Assembly: GCF_900639865.1 (NCBI RefSeq)
Contig: NZ_CAAAHX010000001.1
Location: 1-64,000 of the forward strand
Length of the DNA stretch: 64,000 nucleotides
Source of the DNA: Legionella gresilensis
GTDB lineage: Bacteria > Pseudomonadota > Gammaproteobacteria > Legionellales > Legionellaceae
Reading direction: 5' to 3'
Under the pieces are notes generated by a model. The model was not told where the DNA came from, did no database searches, and worked only from the letters and a program-made list of their open reading frames with translations. This document shows positions 28,024 to 36,874 of this stretch, piece after piece. Numbering within the stretch: position 1 is the stretch's first letter; each line of letters begins with the position of its first letter. The translations under genes were made by a program, and so were the position numbers.

Positions 28024-28914
28024 ATGCGTACACAATCATTGAGACAATTCGCTAATCAGCAGATTAAATTAGACAGACGAGGTAAATACCTTTATCGCAA
28101 GCATCGTGCTTATGTCATTCATAAAATGATTGATGATTTATTTGCTATTCGGCTAGTACCACCCACCTGGCAGGCACTAAACACGCAACATATTACCGAA
28201 CTAGTTTCTTATTGGAAAAAGTGCAATATTAATCCTGTGACAATCATGCGCTATATGACAATCATTCGTCGTTTCTTGGCCCTGTGTGAGTGTTCTGTTG
28301 ACAATATTGATAACAAATCACTTAACTTAATGCGTCCTATTAAACGCAAAAAGCGCAAGTTAATTGTTAAAACAGATATTTGGCAATCAATGACTGATCC
28401 ATACGCTCGAATCATTATGGCATTGCAAACTGAGTTTGGTTTAACCTTTCGTGAAGCCATTACAATAAAACCGCACATCCAGGTTCAAGATGATCATTTT
28501 TGGATTACCAGAGATATTGCGTTTAACTCGAGCGACCGTCATATCCCTTATCGAACAACAACTCAACGCTTACTTGTAGAATTTTTTAACCAGTTAACTG
28601 GCAGGCATGATAGCCTCATAAAAATAATACCCTATGAAGAAATCCGCTTAAGATGGCGCAGTGCTTTAGCCAAACATCGCCTATCTAGCGCTAAAAGCTG
28701 GCGATATTTGTATGCGCAACAAATGTATGCAAGCTTGCTGGCGGAGCATGGTAACTATAAAACTTGCTTATTGATACAATATGAGATGGGAATAAAATCG
28801 CGTAATACCTTATGGTTGTATCTTAAGGATGTAAAATCGGCTGGGACAACTGGGACACTTGGGACAGCGCATGAATACTGGACTCGTGCTGTCCCAACTT
28901 GTCCCAAACGTTAA
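28024..28914 (+). CDS. Tyrosine-recombinase-like protein (integrase domain family)
   Basis: 296-residue protein resembling the phage integrase N-terminal/Integrase_1 type found in mobile elements. The N-terminal SAM-like domain covers about 1-100. The catalytic-like domain has FGLTFREAITIKPH (first Arg, about 144), AKSWRYLYAQQMYASLL (second Arg, but the usual His before it is Lys), and the terminal Tyr in NTLWLYLKD (about 265-272). AGGTGA lies 5 nt before ATG. The last codons contain the GGGACA repeat array, so the protein tail GTTGTLGT comes from the DNA sites. It may be an accessory recombinase and not the integrase of the island. Confidence 0.72.
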   Translation: MRTQSLRQFANQQIKLDRRGKYLYRKHRAYVIHKMIDDLFAIRLVPPTWQALNTQHITELVSYWKKCNINPVTIMRYMTIIRRFLALCECSVDNIDNKSLNLMRPIKRKKRKLIVKTDIWQSMTDPYARIIMALQTEFGLTFREAITIKPHIQVQDDHFWITRDIAFNSSDRHIPYRTTTQRLLVEFFNQLTGRHDSLIKIIPYEEIRLRWRSALAKHRLSSAKSWRYLYAQQMYASLLAEHGNYKTCLLIQYEMGIKSRNTLWLYLKDVKSAGTTGTLGTAHEYWTRAVPTCPKR

Positions 28915-28927
28915 AATTTATGGGACA
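28843..28927. repeat. GGGACA hexamer array 1 (iteron-like)
   Basis: Three direct GGGACA at 28843, 28852 and 28861 (exact 9-bp period), two inverted TGTCCC at 28890 and 28900, and one further GGGACA at 28922. The array straddles the stop codon of the recombinase-like gene and ends 16 bp from the DUF927 stop codon. A 25-bp core (28842-28866) is repeated in inverse orientation in array 2 at 37466-37552. Confidence 0.8.
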
Positions 28928-28942
28928 ATTTCAAGGGTTAAC

Positions 28943-30694
28943 TTATTCACCACCCCAGATTTTATCAGTGAATTTATAGACTCTGGGTGTACCTACGCCT
29001 CTAATTCTAGGTTTATGAGTAGGTAATCCATCGGCTGAGGGTTGTAACCAGCCTTCATCCATTAATACTCGAACAACCATTTTAGGATCAAAGCCAAGAC
29101 ATAACTCTTTTTTAAAGACTTCTGTCAGCACCATATAAACACGATACCCTTCATCGTCAGTTGAATAAAATCCAGCACGATTTATGACGCGTTCATTATT
29201 CGGTGTTCTTACATTATCAAAGCGACTAGCGCCATGCGATTCAAAAAAGGCTCGTACTTGCGCAAGTATTACTCTGTCTTCCCGATTACCTTCTCTGCCA
29301 AACGCATCTAACCAAGCTCGAAAGCAGACTTGGGCCGCATAGAATGACTGCCCTTCTTCCCAGCCTGTTAACCCATATTGAGTCGCTAACTCACCGGCAA
29401 TAGCAGCAAGCGCAAAACGCCGAGCCACTCTTATGATTTGGCCAGTTGAACCAGGCATAGCAACACTGCTGGTAAATTCCGCTAATTTATTTGTTATGGT
29501 ACTTGCAATCGTTTGCCGATTAGCCACGACTTTTCTTAGCCACTCCATACCAACGGCGCCATAATATTTGCTAGCATACTCTTTTAAAGACAAAGCCATT
29601 GTCACAGGGCTAAGCTGATTATGAATATGCTCAAAAATACCCATATGAAACCCAGCATCTGCTTCAATATCAGCCAATCGAATTTCTTGACCAACATTAG
29701 TTCGCTGTCCAATTCTCGCCATTAAAGACATGAGTGATTCTTCACCAGCTGAGAGAAAAAGCAACGTCCATTGAGAAACGGGCTTAGCTATGCCCTGACG
29801 ATTAGCACGTGTTTTTCCTTGACCATTAGCCAGTAAATAAGCAGCTTCGCCTGCTTCTTTGGGATCCACTTGACTTAACTCATCTAAAATTAGCAGCCCA
29901 TCATTGTGAAGCGCAGCTAACCCTTCAAGACCATTAGCAGTACTTCGCCACAAGCGACAATAAGCTTGCGGATTACCCCAAACTGAAGCAGCCACTTTTA
30001 AAACTGTACTTTTGCCACAAGATGAAGCGCCTCTAAAATTAAAACCGCCAGAATCTTCACCAGCAATCGCCGCTAAAGTTGGTGCAAAAGCAGCACTGAT
30101 AGCAAAAACTAGCCGTGAGTTTCTAGCAGATAACGCACCGATGGAATCACGCCACTCTGCGACGGTACCTGACACCGACAATGCCGATTCAATCGCATTA
30201 TTATTTTGAAAGACAATTTTTTCTGATGAATTACCTATTGTTTGCAATGCTGTGATAAACGTTTCACCATACCAACCTAGCTTATCTACACAGCGTGCTC
30301 TTGCTTCAACGGGACACACTTGTAAATAAATAGCCAGTAAATCTCGCGCAATTTTGCTCGGTGAAATAGATAAGCCAAGGTTAGCTAGTTCTCGTCTCAC
30401 TTCAGAAGAATCACCTTGCAGTAACGATATCGGCATAGCCCATTGGTGTATCACACCGTCGTCATCTTGCCATTCCAATAAGCGGCCCCAATCACCACTT
30501 TTAGCATCTCGGGTTTTAGCAATGACATACAGAGGTGAACAAATCCAGCGCGGTGCCATTGCATTGCCATCTTTATCTTTGCCAAGAAAAGAGATGCCTT
30601 TCTCTGTTAACTTAAAACAACCACCTGCATATTCATAAATGACAGGGAAATTACGGGCTTTATTTTTGATATTAATAATTTGATTTTGAGTCAT
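28943..30694 (-). CDS. DUF927 domain protein, helicase-like ATPase of the island
   Basis: 583-residue protein of the DUF927 family, a helicase-like ATPase common in P4-like satellites and integrative elements, where it likely replaces the helicase part of a replication protein. Visible are Walker A GASSCGKSTVLKVAASVWG (about 223-241) and Walker B LLILDELSQ (about 266-274). An N-terminal domain (KARNFPVIYEYAGGCFKLTEKG) precedes, and a C-terminal winged-helix-like region starts about 480. GGAGAGAG precedes the start codon. It lies directly next to hexamer array 1, which I infer to be its origin or its regulator's sites. Confidence 0.85.
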   Translation of the reverse strand: MTQNQIINIKNKARNFPVIYEYAGGCFKLTEKGISFLGKDKDGNAMAPRWICSPLYVIAKTRDAKSGDWGRLLEWQDDDGVIHQWAMPISLLQGDSSEVRRELANLGLSISPSKIARDLLAIYLQVCPVEARARCVDKLGWYGETFITALQTIGNSSEKIVFQNNNAIESALSVSGTVAEWRDSIGALSARNSRLVFAISAAFAPTLAAIAGEDSGGFNFRGASSCGKSTVLKVAASVWGNPQAYCRLWRSTANGLEGLAALHNDGLLILDELSQVDPKEAGEAAYLLANGQGKTRANRQGIAKPVSQWTLLFLSAGEESLMSLMARIGQRTNVGQEIRLADIEADAGFHMGIFEHIHNQLSPVTMALSLKEYASKYYGAVGMEWLRKVVANRQTIASTITNKLAEFTSSVAMPGSTGQIIRVARRFALAAIAGELATQYGLTGWEEGQSFYAAQVCFRAWLDAFGREGNREDRVILAQVRAFFESHGASRFDNVRTPNNERVINRAGFYSTDDEGYRVYMVLTEVFKKELCLGFDPKMVVRVLMDEGWLQPSADGLPTHKPRIRGVGTPRVYKFTDKIWGGE

Positions 30695-30784
30695 GACTCT
30701 CTCTCCAAACAGCGTTCAGGAAAGGCATAAGTTCTGTAATAGAAATCATCCCTTTCTTGAACCGAAAATCTATGTTGATTGAAC

Positions 30785-31057
30785 TTATTCGTTAACTAAG
30801 GATAGGCTTCGCCCTTTATCACTAGTTGAACAATAGACTCGTTGCTGTTGCAGAAAAGCCAAGACATCACTTTTGCGATATAAAACCTTGCGACCAATTT
30901 TAAGATAGGGAATACCGGTGCCTGCCCAGCGATTGCGCTCTAAAAGTTGAGTAGAACAACTTAAAACAGCTGCTAACGTTTGTTGATTAAACAGAGCAGA
31001 ATTTGGTGCAGATTCAAATTCATTTAAGCGTTGTAAACGTGATACTTTTTGATTCAT
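30785..31057 (-). CDS. AlpA-type helix-turn-helix regulator
   Basis: 90-residue MerR/AlpA-like DNA-binding protein: LFNQQTLAAVLSCSTQLLERNRWAGTGIPYLKIGRKVLYRKSDVLAFLQQQRV is a typical HTH_17/AlpA domain (about 21-75), where the wing GIPYLKIGRKVLYRKSDVLAFL is diagnostic. ATG 31057 is preferred over 31084 because GAGG lies 6 nt upstream. It sits just upstream of the DUF927 gene on the same strand, the usual order in P4-like islands, where AlpA controls excision and replication genes. Confidence 0.82.
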   Translation of the reverse strand: MNQKVSRLQRLNEFESAPNSALFNQQTLAAVLSCSTQLLERNRWAGTGIPYLKIGRKVLYRKSDVLAFLQQQRVYCSTSDKGRSLSLVNE

Positions 31058-31187
31058 AGAAAACCTCAGCAATTGATTATTCATTCAGCTTAATGCCGAC
31101 GGTATTGCGTCCTACTTTACGAATATCAGTTGACTGTCCGGCCGGGTTCCCTTGCGGGAAAAAGTCGGTGATAATTCTTTTTCCATG

Positions 31188-31217
31188 ACTTTTATAGAAC
31201 CGTTAACCTATAAAAGT
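31188..31217. promoter_or_regulatory. Candidate operator upstream of the AlpA-type gene
   Basis: ACTTTTATAG (31188-31197) and CTATAAAAGT (31208-31217) form a perfect 10-bp inverted repeat with a central GTTAAC. It is 131 bp upstream of the regulator's start and lies between divergent genes. Likely a repressor site or a hairpin. Confidence 0.45.
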
Positions 31218-31405
31218 TTAAAGCTCGAAACGAGTATTGCTTGAAACTTAAAAGCTCGTCAAGCACTTTCAGGGTAGTGATAACAAATGGACTTGTTTGA
31301 TACTGTTTGCTACTGAAAAAGTTTTTTCATTACTATTTTATTTGCATTAATAAATGTTTTTAAAGAAAAAATTTTTTATCCCACACCTCCTTAATTGATA
31401 TAGAA

Positions 31406-31535
31406 CCATCAATTGGACGGCCAGGCAATCATCATTTGGACGGCTATTGAATCATCGATTGGACGATACTATAATCATCAATTGGACGGCATCATGACCA
31501 TCAATTGGACAGCACTATAACCATCAATTGGCCGA
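31406..31535 (+). repeat. Six direct repeats with an exact 23-bp period upstream of the AAA/DUF4143 gene
   Basis: Units of consensus YCATCAATTGGACGG start at 31406, 31429, 31452, 31475, 31498 and 31521, each followed by about 8 variable bases. The last one (CCATCAATTGGCCGA) runs into the ribosome site of the gene at 31543. The fixed period of two helical turns suggests cooperative binding by a protein on one DNA face, like plasmid iterons or an autoregulatory operator array. Confidence 0.88.
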
Positions 31536-31542
31536 GGGGAAT

Positions 31543-32772
31543 ATGTTTAAACGTTATATTAAAACAAATATTTACAATGCACTATCTGATACGCCTGTCG
31601 TTTATATTATGGGCCCTCGGCAATCTGGAAAAACCACTATTGTTAAAGATGTTATTAATGAAACCTGGGAATATATAACGTTTGATGATACGACTCAGTT
31701 AAATCTTGCAAAATTAGATCCGGTAGGTTTCATACGCAATATTCCTGCAGATAAATCTATTGTTCTAGATGAAGTTCAACGTTTACCCGAAATATTTGTC
31801 TCTATAAAACAAGCTATTGATGAAAATCGTACTGCTGGGCGTTTTCTTTTAACAGGTTCAGCGAATGCATTATTACTTCCTACTTTATCTGATTCCCTAG
31901 CTGGAAGGATGGAAATGATTCCATTAACCACATTGTCTGAATATGAAATATTAGATAGGAAACCAACCTTCTTATCTAAGCTTATGGAAGGAAAAGCACC
32001 CAACACTAAAGAAATAAGAATTAGGGATTATTTAATTAAAAGAATCGTTACAGGCTGCTTTCCAGAACCCGTGCAAAGGGAAAATGAACCTAGAATTCAA
32101 GCATGGTATAACAATTATCTCTTAAGTTTAATTCAAAAGGATATACAGGATTTAGGACATATAGAACACCACAGTGAAATGACTAAACTTTTAAAAGCTT
32201 TAACACTTTACTCTGGAAACCTAATTAACTTTACAGAGCTTGGTGGTAAATTAGAGATGCACCGGCAAACCGTAAAAAAATATACTTCTCTGTTAGAGCA
32301 ATTATTTCTAATTGAAAACTTGCCTGCATGGCATACCAATGCCTATAAAAGATTAATTAAAACACCGAAACTGCACATTACAGATACAGGTATTATCTGT
32401 GCTGCACGTGGAATAAATTCAGATAAGATTCGTACTAATCCCGATATTTTTGGCTCGCTGCTAGAAACATTTGTATTTAACGAGTTAAAAAAACAATCTA
32501 ATTTTATCGATGAGAAATTAAATTTTTATCATTATCGAGATAAGGACAAAGTAGAAGTGGATATTCTTATAGAAAATAGCTTTGATGAGATTATCGGAAT
32601 TGAAGTTAAGGCTACTGCCACCATTAAACAAATTGATTTAACTGGCTTAAGGAAATTAAAGGAAATTGCCGATAAAAAATTTAAATTGGGCATTTTATTA
32701 TATGATGGGGATCATACAACCTCCTTCGGCGATAACCTCTTTGCTGTACCAATAGCTTCTTTATGGAGCTAA
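31543..32772 (+). CDS. AAA ATPase with DUF4143 domain
   Basis: 409-residue protein of the AAA_14/DUF4143 family. Walker A is GPRQSGKTTIVKD (about 24-36) and Walker B is SIVLDEVQRLPEIF (about 71-85), followed by sensor-like FLLTGSANALLLP. The DUF4143 region follows (about 195-360), with RETVKKY-type winged-helix sequence and a PD-(D/E)xK-like end EVDILIEN...GIEVKA. I choose ATG 31543 with GAGGGGA upstream over TTG 31528. Biochemical role is unsettled in this family. It is preceded by the 23-bp repeats and followed by an antitoxin-like gene. Confidence 0.87.
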   Translation: MFKRYIKTNIYNALSDTPVVYIMGPRQSGKTTIVKDVINETWEYITFDDTTQLNLAKLDPVGFIRNIPADKSIVLDEVQRLPEIFVSIKQAIDENRTAGRFLLTGSANALLLPTLSDSLAGRMEMIPLTTLSEYEILDRKPTFLSKLMEGKAPNTKEIRIRDYLIKRIVTGCFPEPVQRENEPRIQAWYNNYLLSLIQKDIQDLGHIEHHSEMTKLLKALTLYSGNLINFTELGGKLEMHRQTVKKYTSLLEQLFLIENLPAWHTNAYKRLIKTPKLHITDTGIICAARGINSDKIRTNPDIFGSLLETFVFNELKKQSNFIDEKLNFYHYRDKDKVEVDILIENSFDEIIGIEVKATATIKQIDLTGLRKLKEIADKKFKLGILLYDGDHTTSFGDNLFAVPIASLWS

Positions 32773-32866
32773 TATTGTAACAATTAAGCTTAGGATTCGG
32801 CTAATCTTACCATTATGGAAATAACAAAATGTTAAAACCATTAGTCTAGTGAGGGTGGGGAAAGTC

Positions 32867-33103
32867 ATGCAAATTATAACTTACACTTATATGCGCGAAC
32901 ATTTGAGTGAAATTATGGAAAAAATAGCCAATGGTGAACAAATTTGCTTTGCTCGCAAAGGACATAAGCCCTTTATCCTTGGCAAAGTTGGTACGCCTAC
33001 TAATGCACAACTTGAAAAAGCAAAACAGAAAAAACGTGCTCATGCAATTGCTAAATTAAAAGAGCGACACGCTGCAACAATTAAAGACCTAGCCGACAAA
33101 TAA
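32867..33103 (+). CDS. Phd/YefM-type antitoxin, apparently without its toxin
   Basis: 78-residue protein from ATG 32867 (GTGGGG upstream), with the Phd/YefM start MQIITYTYMREHLSEIMEKIANGEQICFARKGHKPFILGKV, a DNA-binding antitoxin fold. The C-terminal part is Lys/Ala-rich and helical, as in toxin-binding tails. A toxin gene should follow; instead only a 7-codon frame (MEIKNKL) starting 2 nt after the stop is seen, then AT-rich DNA. Probably a relic or a stand-alone regulator. Confidence 0.75.
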   Translation: MQIITYTYMREHLSEIMEKIANGEQICFARKGHKPFILGKVGTPTNAQLEKAKQKKRAHAIAKLKERHAATIKDLADK

Positions 33104-33291
33104 TGGAAATCAAAAATAAATTGTGATCTAGAGATAATTCTAAAGTTAATTAAGAAATATTATTTATCTAGTAAACCCCGTATTGCTAAATTCTTAAAAT
33201 CATTAAAATCTTACCTAGCGTCCAAATATTATTTCAATTAAAATGCCCTGCTTGAGAAATCTATTAATCGCTTGTTATAGGATTACAAGTT

Positions 33292-33975
33292 ATGGAAAAT
33301 GAAGTCTGTGCGGAGCATAGTCGATTTAAAATTAGTATTATTGAAGATAGTGAAATACATCGGGAATGGCTTAATACTGAGTTAATAGACGATCCTAAGT
33401 TTATCGTTGTCAGCACAAATAATCTTGGCCGTGATGGAATAGAATCTGTTAAAAAATGTAAACCTGATTTAGTTATTCTCGATTTTCAATTACAGGATAT
33501 GACAGGGCTTGAAGTATCGAAGCGAATTAAAAGCTATTATCCTGACATTAAAATTTTTGTATTAACTGCACACAATGAACCCTCTATTATCGAAAGAATT
33601 ATTAATAATAAATATATTGATGCCATTGCAATCAAAGGTTCGCCCTATTTTGAGATTAATTTTTTAACAGCTTTATCCTATGTTATTGAAGGTGGAACGT
33701 ATCTTGATCCTTCACTCTTAAACAATTTAAGAGAATCAAAAAATATTATTGGGTTAAATAAACTTACAAAAAGAGAATTTGAAGTGTTTGTTCAGTCGAA
33801 TTCAGGTAAATCTGACGATAAAATAGCCTTAGATTTATGTGTAGAGTTATCTCACGTAAGAAATTTGAAATCACGAATAGCTAAGAAAATAAAAGATGAT
33901 AATGTTAACAATATTATTTTAAAATTAGTTAACAATGCTCATCCTGATTCCTTACATACTTCTCTGATAAATTAA
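33292..33975 (+). CDS. Response regulator, NarL/LuxR type
   Basis: 227-residue two-component regulator. The receiver domain (about 12-135) has the acidic pair E18-D19, phospho-acceptor Asp64 (VILDFQL), Thr92 and Lys115 in their expected places. The output domain is a LuxR-type helix-turn-helix with LTKREFEVFVQSNSGKSDDKIALDLCVELSHVRNLKSRIAKKI (about 153-195), somewhat degenerate in the recognition helix (SHVRNLKSRI). AGGA precedes the start. It is the first gene of a three-gene unit with a cyclase-family enzyme and the histidine kinase. Confidence 0.9.
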   Translation: MENEVCAEHSRFKISIIEDSEIHREWLNTELIDDPKFIVVSTNNLGRDGIESVKKCKPDLVILDFQLQDMTGLEVSKRIKSYYPDIKIFVLTAHNEPSIIERIINNKYIDAIAIKGSPYFEINFLTALSYVIEGGTYLDPSLLNNLRESKNIIGLNKLTKREFEVFVQSNSGKSDDKIALDLCVELSHVRNLKSRIAKKIKDDNVNNIILKLVNNAHPDSLHTSLIN

Positions 33976-34030
33976 GTTTGCAATAAAAAATCAATTACAT
34001 CTGAATCTAAAGATATTTTATGGAGTAAAA

Positions 34031-34717
34031 ATGCTGTCAAAATCAGAAAATTTAAGCACAAATAATGATGAACCAATTTTAAAAAAACAAAAAAAATATT
34101 ATGATCTTACAGCTAATATTTCAGAAAAATTAGTCACTTTTCCAGGCGATCCACGCTATCAAGCTGAACAGGTAAGCACCTTAGAAGATGGATCTCATTT
34201 TCATTTAAATAAACTGTCCTTAGGAAATCATACAGGTACTCACATTGACTTTCCTGCTCATGTAATTAAAGGAGGAAAAACAAGTAGTGATTTTCCAATC
34301 GAAACCTTAATTGGCTCTGGTTTAATCATTGAAGTTCCTGATCAAGAAATTTCCGTTACAAAAAGTCTTATTGCAAGTCACTCTATTATGAAAAATGATT
34401 TTGTTTTTTTTAAAACTGCAAACTCTAAAATTTCAAAAAATTCAGCATTTACTGATAAATATGTTTACATTGAACCAGATGCTGCTGAAGAACTGTTAGG
34501 AAAGGGCGTAAAAATTGTAGGAATAGATTATATTAGTGTTGATAAATATGAGTCAGAAGATCTACCTGTACATAAATCTTTATTGTTAAAAGATGTCCTC
34601 ATTGTTGAAGGTTTAGAACTCAAAAATGTACCTGTTGGTCGCTGTAAAATTTATATTATGCCAATGAAAATTAATGATATGGATGGTTTACCAGCTCGTG
34701 TCATTGCTAAAATATGA
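34031..34717 (+). CDS. Cyclase-family metal hydrolase (kynurenine-formamidase-like)
   Basis: 228-residue enzyme of the cyclase family (PF04199-type), which includes kynurenine formamidase and isatin hydrolase. The metal-binding signature HTGTHIDFPAH is at about 67-77. YYDLTANISEKLVTFPGDP near the start and VGIDYISVDKYESEDLPVHKSLL (about 162-184) are typical. Catalytic residues appear intact. GGAG precedes ATG 34031. It overlaps the kinase gene by 4 nt (ATGA), so the enzyme is made together with the sensor. It could make or destroy the signal that the kinase senses; substrate unknown. Confidence 0.85.
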   Translation: MLSKSENLSTNNDEPILKKQKKYYDLTANISEKLVTFPGDPRYQAEQVSTLEDGSHFHLNKLSLGNHTGTHIDFPAHVIKGGKTSSDFPIETLIGSGLIIEVPDQEISVTKSLIASHSIMKNDFVFFKTANSKISKNSAFTDKYVYIEPDAAEELLGKGVKIVGIDYISVDKYESEDLPVHKSLLLKDVLIVEGLELKNVPVGRCKIYIMPMKINDMDGLPARVIAKI

Positions 34718-36591
34718 ACACCCTAGTTCACGATAAACTCTTAAATATTAACCATTTTATTATTAAACCTATAATAGGGTGGTTAATATTCCTTTCTCTT
34801 TATTTTATTTTTAAAAGTAACTCATTATTAGATCATTATTCAGCCTATTTTCCTTTAATAGGAGAAACCAGTTTCGATGCGTTAGCATCAATATTAGCAT
34901 TTAGATTAAAAAATCAATTTAAGGAAAAAATTTATAAAAGATTATTTTTAATTTTATCAATTTCATTTATAGCTTCTTTATCTTCAGATTTAACTTATAA
35001 TATTTTACTAAATTTATTTGATTTTAAGTATGAAAATACAATTACCATACTGCTTTTTGAAATCCCATTTGCCTCGTTTTTATTATTACAGTTTCTTGCA
35101 ATGGCATACATCATTATTTTAAACAGAAAAGGTGAAAATAAAAGGCAGACACTATATACACCAAACATCATTCTATCTTTGTTGATGTTTACAATGTTTA
35201 TATTTGGAGTACCTTGGAAAATTAGTTATTTTTCAGCAGTAGGAATATTCCAATTTATAGACACTCTTCTTGAAGCGGCTGGCTTTGCATTAGCAACTAT
35301 TTGTTTAGCAAGATCAAAGAGTCATCTTGTTAGTTTCATTACTATTGGCTATTTAATCATTGTTTCTTCAGACTTTATAATTCGATATTGCGTTATATCT
35401 GGATCTATTCCTTATTTAAGTCCATTTGAGGCAACCTGGGTTCTAGGACTTTTAATCATCTGCTTAGGATTCTATTTAAGCTTTAATGAAGAGAAAACTA
35501 AAATATTAAAACTAATGCCTTTGACTAGCCTTCAATCACAGTTAACTATATGGTCCCTCATATTATGGTTAGGATCATTACTTTTATTTGTTACTTGGAA
35601 TTATCTTTTTACTGAATATAGTCTTTATAACCAGATCACAAAGGGGTTTTTATCTACTCTTGTTCCAATTTCAGTTTTAGTTATTATTGGAAGTCATTTT
35701 TTATCAGCTAAAATTTCATCAACACTTTCTAAATTAGAAAATATTATTAATCGCTTTATTGAGACTGATAACGTAGATATTTCTGACTTAAAAAAACAAG
35801 TAGAAGATATTAATCAATTTTATATAACAAATGAAAAATTCAGCATCTATGAAGTAGAAAAATTATGTAAATTTATTATGAATACTGTAACTGAATTACA
35901 ATTAGCAAATCGAGTTAAATCAGATTTCTTAATGAAAATGTCTCATGATTTTAGGACTCCTGCAAGTGGGATTTATTCTATGTCTCGTTCAATTTACAAG
36001 AGGATAGAAGATCCTAAATTAAAAAGATTACAACAATTAGTTATTCAATCATCAGAACAACTAATGAATATATTAGAAGATGTTTTAGATTATTCAAGAC
36101 TAGATAGTAATCAATATAAATTGTCTATTAAAACTATAGACATCAAATCTATAATTAATGAAGTTATCCTACTTGTTTCTGCTAAAGCAGAAGAAAAAAA
36201 ATTAGTAATAAGTAGCCATTATCCAAATTTACCAATTTATTATAATGCTGATCGGTTAGTGATTCATCGAATCGTACTCAATATTGTATCTAATGCTATT
36301 AAATTTACTCGTATTGGTGGAGTTACTATTTGTTTAAATTTCGAAGAATTTGAACAGAAAGAATGGATAGTTATAACAATTAAAGATACAGGAATCGGTA
36401 TTGATAAAAAATATCATGCATCAATATTTGAGCCATTTACCTGTATTGAATCACCAGAAACATCAAAATACTCCGGTATTGGCCTAGGTTTGAGTAACGC
36501 TCTCTTAATGATAAAGAAAATGGATGGAAAAATCATACTTAAAAGCAATCTAAACCAAGGAGCTACATTTAAAATATTACTACCCTTTTAA
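34714..36591 (+). CDS. Membrane sensor histidine kinase
   Basis: 625-residue kinase. The N-terminal half (about 12-330) has around nine or ten hydrophobic segments without a recognised periplasmic domain, suggesting detection of a membrane-soluble or transported ligand. A coiled linker follows. The HisKA box is FLMKMSHDFRTPASGI with phospho-acceptor His411. The HATPase domain has the N-box HRIVLNIVSNAIKFT (about 511-525), G1 DTGIGI, F-box FEPFTC and G2 GIGLGLS (about 590-596). It is translationally coupled to the cyclase-family gene. The response regulator at 33292 is the obvious partner. Confidence 0.92.
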   Translation: MNTLVHDKLLNINHFIIKPIIGWLIFLSLYFIFKSNSLLDHYSAYFPLIGETSFDALASILAFRLKNQFKEKIYKRLFLILSISFIASLSSDLTYNILLNLFDFKYENTITILLFEIPFASFLLLQFLAMAYIIILNRKGENKRQTLYTPNIILSLLMFTMFIFGVPWKISYFSAVGIFQFIDTLLEAAGFALATICLARSKSHLVSFITIGYLIIVSSDFIIRYCVISGSIPYLSPFEATWVLGLLIICLGFYLSFNEEKTKILKLMPLTSLQSQLTIWSLILWLGSLLLFVTWNYLFTEYSLYNQITKGFLSTLVPISVLVIIGSHFLSAKISSTLSKLENIINRFIETDNVDISDLKKQVEDINQFYITNEKFSIYEVEKLCKFIMNTVTELQLANRVKSDFLMKMSHDFRTPASGIYSMSRSIYKRIEDPKLKRLQQLVIQSSEQLMNILEDVLDYSRLDSNQYKLSIKTIDIKSIINEVILLVSAKAEEKKLVISSHYPNLPIYYNADRLVIHRIVLNIVSNAIKFTRIGGVTICLNFEEFEQKEWIVITIKDTGIGIDKKYHASIFEPFTCIESPETSKYSGIGLGLSNALLMIKKMDGKIILKSNLNQGATFKILLPF

Positions 36592-36608
36592 CTTTACAAC
36601 CAACCTTC

Positions 36609-36633
36609 TATAACTTTAGAAATTAAAGTTATA
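36609..36633 (+). terminator. Hairpin after the kinase operon
   Basis: TATAACTTTA / TAAAGTTATA (36609-36618 with 36624-36633), perfect 10-bp stem and 5-nt loop, 18 nt after the kinase stop. There is no T-run, so termination is uncertain. Confidence 0.4.
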
Positions 36634-36874
36634 AATGATGAGATTTAATAATAACCTATTGATTATTATAAAAATATTTATTATTTGAATGATGAATGAT
36701 TACCTTCAAATTATATGAAAAAATACAATCCTCTATAGTTAAGCTAGTGATTAGAGCTATTTATAGGTAGTACAAATACTATGTATAAAATAGCGAGATG
36801 ACCACCTTAATATAGGTTTACTCAATATCAATGTATTGATTAGGAATTTTACATATAAGAATTAGGACAATAAT

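Noticed and set aside
31406-31535. CRISPR array
   Set aside because: Repeats are 15 bp with 8-bp spacers; too short, and no cas genes are nearby.
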